A DNA stretch of 64,000 nt from CALZKI01 sp045124055 (GTDB lineage Bacteria > Bacillota > Clostridia > Lachnospirales > Lachnospiraceae): the NCBI GenBank assembly GCA_045124055.1, contig JBGVKZ010000051.1, forward strand, positions 182,586 through 246,585, given 5' to 3'. This document shows, piece after piece, positions 61,348 through 64,000 of the stretch (the first letter of the stretch is position 1; the number at the start of each line of letters is the position of its first letter). The position numbers and the translations under genes were made by a program. Under the pieces are notes generated by a model. The model saw only the letters and a program-made list of their open reading frames with translations, ran no database searches and was not told where the DNA came from.

Positions 61348-62043
61348 CTATTCCTCGTAAAGTTTGGTATAGACTTCATCACACATATGGTCTACATATT
61401 CATCATCCAGATTCATAAATTGTTTCATTATCAGACTTCTGATATATTCAATTCTCTTAAAATATTTTACTTCTTCTGGAGAATTTTCCCATTCTTCATC
61501 GAAAAGACTCTTATCAATCGTTTCTGCGAAAAAGTTTGTTAAGCAATAACTGATAATTTCTTTGGATAAATCTCCTTCTGTTACCGCCAGTTCTTCAAAT
61601 TTTTTCGCATTTTTTAAAGACAGAATTCCCATAACAATAAATACGATAAACAAAGTTCCCATTACGGAAGAAGTAATTATTTTTGACGTTAAGCTAAAAT
61701 AAATTGGTATAATATCCAGCATAATTAAAATTAGAACAATTATTCCAACAATACCTACTCCAAGTAAAACATAGGCACTGGATTTATTTTCACTGGATAA
61801 CTGGGCACTATCCTGGTAAACTCCGGCTTTTTTTGTTCGGATTACAAGATTTTCCTCATCTTCTGATTCTTCCAATTCTTCCTCGTCTAATGTTTCAAAA
61901 ACATTCGCCATTTCAGAAAAATCCATTTTCTCTATGCTTTCTTCCTCCAAAGCCTCTAAAGAATCCACTAAATCCACGTTACAATCTGCACATTTTTTAA
62001 TACCATCTTTATATTCACATTTGCAAACAGGACACCAAGCCAT
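61348..62043 (-). CDS. Zinc-ribbon membrane protein of unknown function
   Basis: The 231-residue protein starts with a zinc ribbon (CPVCKCEYKDGIKKCADCNVD, first Cys at position 4). A strongly acidic linker (30-65) and two membrane segments (about 92-110 and 122-143) follow, then a 90-residue cytoplasmic helical region with DEEWENSPEEVKYFKRIEYI. This layout suggests a membrane-tethered adaptor. I recognise no function. It lies 45 bases after nfnB and eight before rlmH, upstream of the large surface operon. Confidence 0.85.
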   Translation of the reverse strand: MAWCPVCKCEYKDGIKKCADCNVDLVDSLEALEEESIEKMDFSEMANVFETLDEEELEESEDEENLVIRTKKAGVYQDSAQLSSENKSSAYVLLGVGIVGIIVLILIMLDIIPIYFSLTSKIITSSVMGTLFIVFIVMGILSLKNAKKFEELAVTEGDLSKEIISYCLTNFFAETIDKSLFDEEWENSPEEVKYFKRIEYIRSLIMKQFMNLDDEYVDHMCDEVYTKLYEE

Positions 62044-62088
62044 AAAAAATCCCTCCCCGGATACGCCACTCTCTATTTTATGCTTTTA

Positions 62089-63474
62089 TTATTTATTGCT
62101 TAAATATTCGTCAATACCTTTTGCACCAGCTTTACCTGCACCCATAGCCAAAATAACTGTGGCTGCACCTGTTACTGCATCACCACCGGCATAAACACCT
62201 TCTTTTGTAGTTTTGCCAGTTGTTTCATCTGCTATGATACATTTCCATTTATTTGTTTCAAGTCCCTCTGTGGTAGAAGAAATCAGTGGGTTTGGTGATG
62301 TACCAAGTGACATAATAACTGTATCTACATCAATCACAAATTCACTGTCAGCTTTTACAACCGGTCTTCTTCTTCCAGATTCATCTGGTTCGCCAAGTTC
62401 CATCTGTACGCATTTGATACCAGATACCCAACCATTTTCATCGCTTAAAATTTCCACTGGATTTGTAAGAAGGTCAAAAATAACGCCTTCTTCTTTTGCA
62501 TGATGTACTTCTTCTACTCTGGCTGGTAATTCTTCTTCACTACGTCTATATACAATATGTACTTCTGCACCAAGACGAAGTGCTGTTCTTGCTGCGTCCA
62601 TAGCAACGTTACCACCACCAACAACAGCTACTTTTTTACCACGCATAATTGGTGTTGTAGAATTTTCATCGAAAGCTTTCATAAGGTTACTTCTTGTTAA
62701 GTATTCATTTGCAGAGAATACACCATTTGCCTGTTCTCCAGGAATACCCATAAATTTTGGAAGGCCTGCACCAGAACCAATAAATACGGCTGAGAAGCCT
62801 TCGTCTTCAATCAATTCATCAATAGTTACAGATTTACCTACAACTACGTTTGTTTCAATTTTAACACCAAGAGATTTTACGTTTTCAATTTCTTTTGCAA
62901 CTACATCTTTCTTTGGTAATCTAAATTCAGGAATACCATATACAAGTACGCCGCCGGCTTCATGTAACGCTTCAAAAATAGTAACATCATATCCCATTTT
63001 AGCAAGGTCACCTGCACAAGTTAAACCAGCTGGGCCAGAACCGATTACCGCTACTTTCTTACCATTTTTTTCTTTTGCACCGATTGGTTTAATACCTTCT
63101 TTACAAGCCCAATCTGCAACAAATCTTTCTAATTTACCAATAGAAATTGCATCGCCTTTGATACCACGGATACATTTTCCTTCACACTGACTTTCCTGTG
63201 GGCAAACACGTCCACATACAGCAGGAAGTGAAGAAGATTCTCCAATGATTTCATATGCTTTTTCAAAATTTCCTTCTTTTACCTGTTCAATAAATCCAGG
63301 AATGTTAATAGAAACTGGGCAGCCCTTTACGCACTGTGCATTTTTACAGTTAATACATCTGCTAGCTTCTGCCATAGCTTCTTCTTTGTCATAACCTAAA
63401 CAAACTTCTTTAAAGTTTGTTGCTCTTTCTTTTGCGTCCTGTTCACGTACAGGTACTTTTGTCAAAACGTCCAT
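62089..63474 (-). CDS. nfnB: NfnB-type NADPH-dependent flavoprotein (glutamate synthase small-chain family)
   Basis: The 461-residue protein resembles GltD. An N-terminal double-cluster domain has CINCKNAQCVKGCPVSINIP and CGRVCPQESQCEGKC. The FAD motif is AVIGSGPAGLTCAGDLAKMG and the NADPH motif is VAVVGGGNVAMDAARTALRL. Its start overlaps the stop of an NfnA-like gene by one base. The pair matches NfnAB, the electron-bifurcating NADH-dependent ferredoxin:NADP oxidoreductase of anaerobes such as Clostridium and Thermotoga. No glutamate synthase large chain is adjacent. It could instead be annotated as sulfide dehydrogenase or glutamate synthase subunit, but the pairing favours Nfn. Confidence 0.88.
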   Translation of the reverse strand: MDVLTKVPVREQDAKERATNFKEVCLGYDKEEAMAEASRCINCKNAQCVKGCPVSINIPGFIEQVKEGNFEKAYEIIGESSSLPAVCGRVCPQESQCEGKCIRGIKGDAISIGKLERFVADWACKEGIKPIGAKEKNGKKVAVIGSGPAGLTCAGDLAKMGYDVTIFEALHEAGGVLVYGIPEFRLPKKDVVAKEIENVKSLGVKIETNVVVGKSVTIDELIEDEGFSAVFIGSGAGLPKFMGIPGEQANGVFSANEYLTRSNLMKAFDENSTTPIMRGKKVAVVGGGNVAMDAARTALRLGAEVHIVYRRSEEELPARVEEVHHAKEEGVIFDLLTNPVEILSDENGWVSGIKCVQMELGEPDESGRRRPVVKADSEFVIDVDTVIMSLGTSPNPLISSTTEGLETNKWKCIIADETTGKTTKEGVYAGGDAVTGAATVILAMGAGKAGAKGIDEYLSNK

Positions 63475-64000
63475 TATTCGTCACCTCCGCAGTTTCCACA
63501 TCCACCATGATGTGTATCGCCTTCCTGAAGCTTTAATAAAGCTCTGCCTTCCGCAGTTTTATAAATCTGCTGACGTTTCATTGCTTCATCAAAGTTTACT
63601 TTATGACCATCAAATTCAGGGCCATCTACACAGGCAAATTTCACTTCGCCGCCTACTGTTACACGACAAGCACCACACATACCTGTACCATCAACCATGA
63701 TCGGGTTCATGCTTACGATAGTCTTGATGCCGTATTTCTTTGTTGTTAAGCAGCAGAATTTCATCATGATCATTGGGCCGATTGCAACACAGAGGTCATA
63801 CTGATTTCCAGCTGCAACTAATTCATCGATAACAGCTGTAACCATACCATGACGTCCGTAAGAACCATCATCTGTTGTCACATAAAGATTTCCTGCAACT
63901 GCTTCCATTTCTTTTTCAAGAATCAGAAGATCTTTTGTCTTTGCACCAACAATGACATCTGCCTGAACGCCACGTTCATGAAGCCATTTTACCTGTGGGT
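63474..64000 (-). CDS. nfnA: NfnA-type FAD/[2Fe-2S] subunit (sulfide/dihydroorotate dehydrogenase-like), 5-prime partial
   Basis: The frame is open to the right edge, so the N-terminal part with the FAD-binding barrel is outside. The visible 175 codons include the NAD-binding part (LYVTTDDGSYGRHGMVT and CVAIGPMIMMKF) and the iron-sulfur region DGTGMCGACRVTVGGEVKFA with a further Cys. The product ends in an unusual HHGGCGNCGGDE tail. The family includes PyrK-like electron-transfer subunits. Together with the following gene it suggests NfnAB, which couples NADH plus reduced ferredoxin to NADP reduction. A Met inside the visible part should not be taken as the start. Confidence 0.88.
   Translation of the reverse strand, partial: PQVKWLHERGVQADVIVGAKTKDLLILEKEMEAVAGNLYVTTDDGSYGRHGMVTAVIDELVAAGNQYDLCVAIGPMIMMKFCCLTTKKYGIKTIVSMNPIMVDGTGMCGACRVTVGGEVKFACVDGPEFDGHKVNFDEAMKRQQIYKTAEGRALLKLQEGDTHHGGCGNCGGDE

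Noticed and set aside
62089..63474. True glutamate synthase small subunit
   Set aside because: No large subunit is adjacent and the coupled NfnA-like gene fits an NfnAB pair better, although this rests on context.

Overview
The window looks like chromosome from a low-GC, Gram-positive anaerobe of the Clostridia, most likely a Lachnospiraceae-type bacterium. This is inferred from the mreBCD-PBP2-minCDE-rodA order, the sporulation-linked genes yqfC and yqfD plus a BofC-like gene, the phoH-HD-ybeY block, and an NfnAB-type ferredoxin:NADP oxidoreductase pair. Every gene I can support lies on the minus strand, so transcription runs from high to low coordinates. I saw no tRNA, rRNA, insertion sequence, prophage or CRISPR array.

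Reading in transcription order from the right edge: nfnA (partial) and nfnB; a membrane zinc-ribbon protein; rlmH; then an 11-gene block at 36067-60617 (below); an LTA-synthase-family sulfatase; a small cysteine-rich protein; a nucleoside phosphorylase; yqfC-yqfD-phoH-HD protein-ybeY-MOP flippase; a BofC-like protein; two FAD enzymes; proB-DUF896-5-FCL-proA-Enzyme I-miaB; a SulP transporter; mutS-mutL-miaA-a PLP enzyme; radC; and the shape/division cluster mreB-mreC-mreD-mrdA-minC-minD-minE followed by the first codons of rodA at the left edge. These flanking regions are mostly housekeeping.

The striking part is the 24.5-kb block at 36067-60617. Its core has the order and families of an F1Fo ATP synthase operon (c, fused b-delta, alpha, gamma, beta, epsilon). 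The catalytic residues of alpha and beta are intact. However, there is no a subunit, and the c subunit has Thr60 where the ion-carrying Asp/Glu of a proton- or sodium-translocating c ring sits. The machine should hydrolyse ATP but cannot pump ions in the usual way.

The core is flanked, largely with translational coupling, by cell-surface proteins: a 2089-aa protein with 20 perfect Gly-X-Y (collagen-like) triplets, a 526-aa protein with 21 Gly-Gly-X triplets, a 5-TM membrane protein, a 250-aa single-TM protein, and a 3519-aa protein anchored at both ends with GLUG-type beta-helix repeats. The four single-pass or bitopic surface proteins appear to share a membrane-proximal ectodomain. I infer a repurposed rotary ATPase that powers or organises a surface apparatus. 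It is analogous in concept to the F1-like/X0 ATPases of mycoplasmas (gliding and MIB-MIP systems) but has a different gene set. I know of no characterised system of this composition; its function is unproven.
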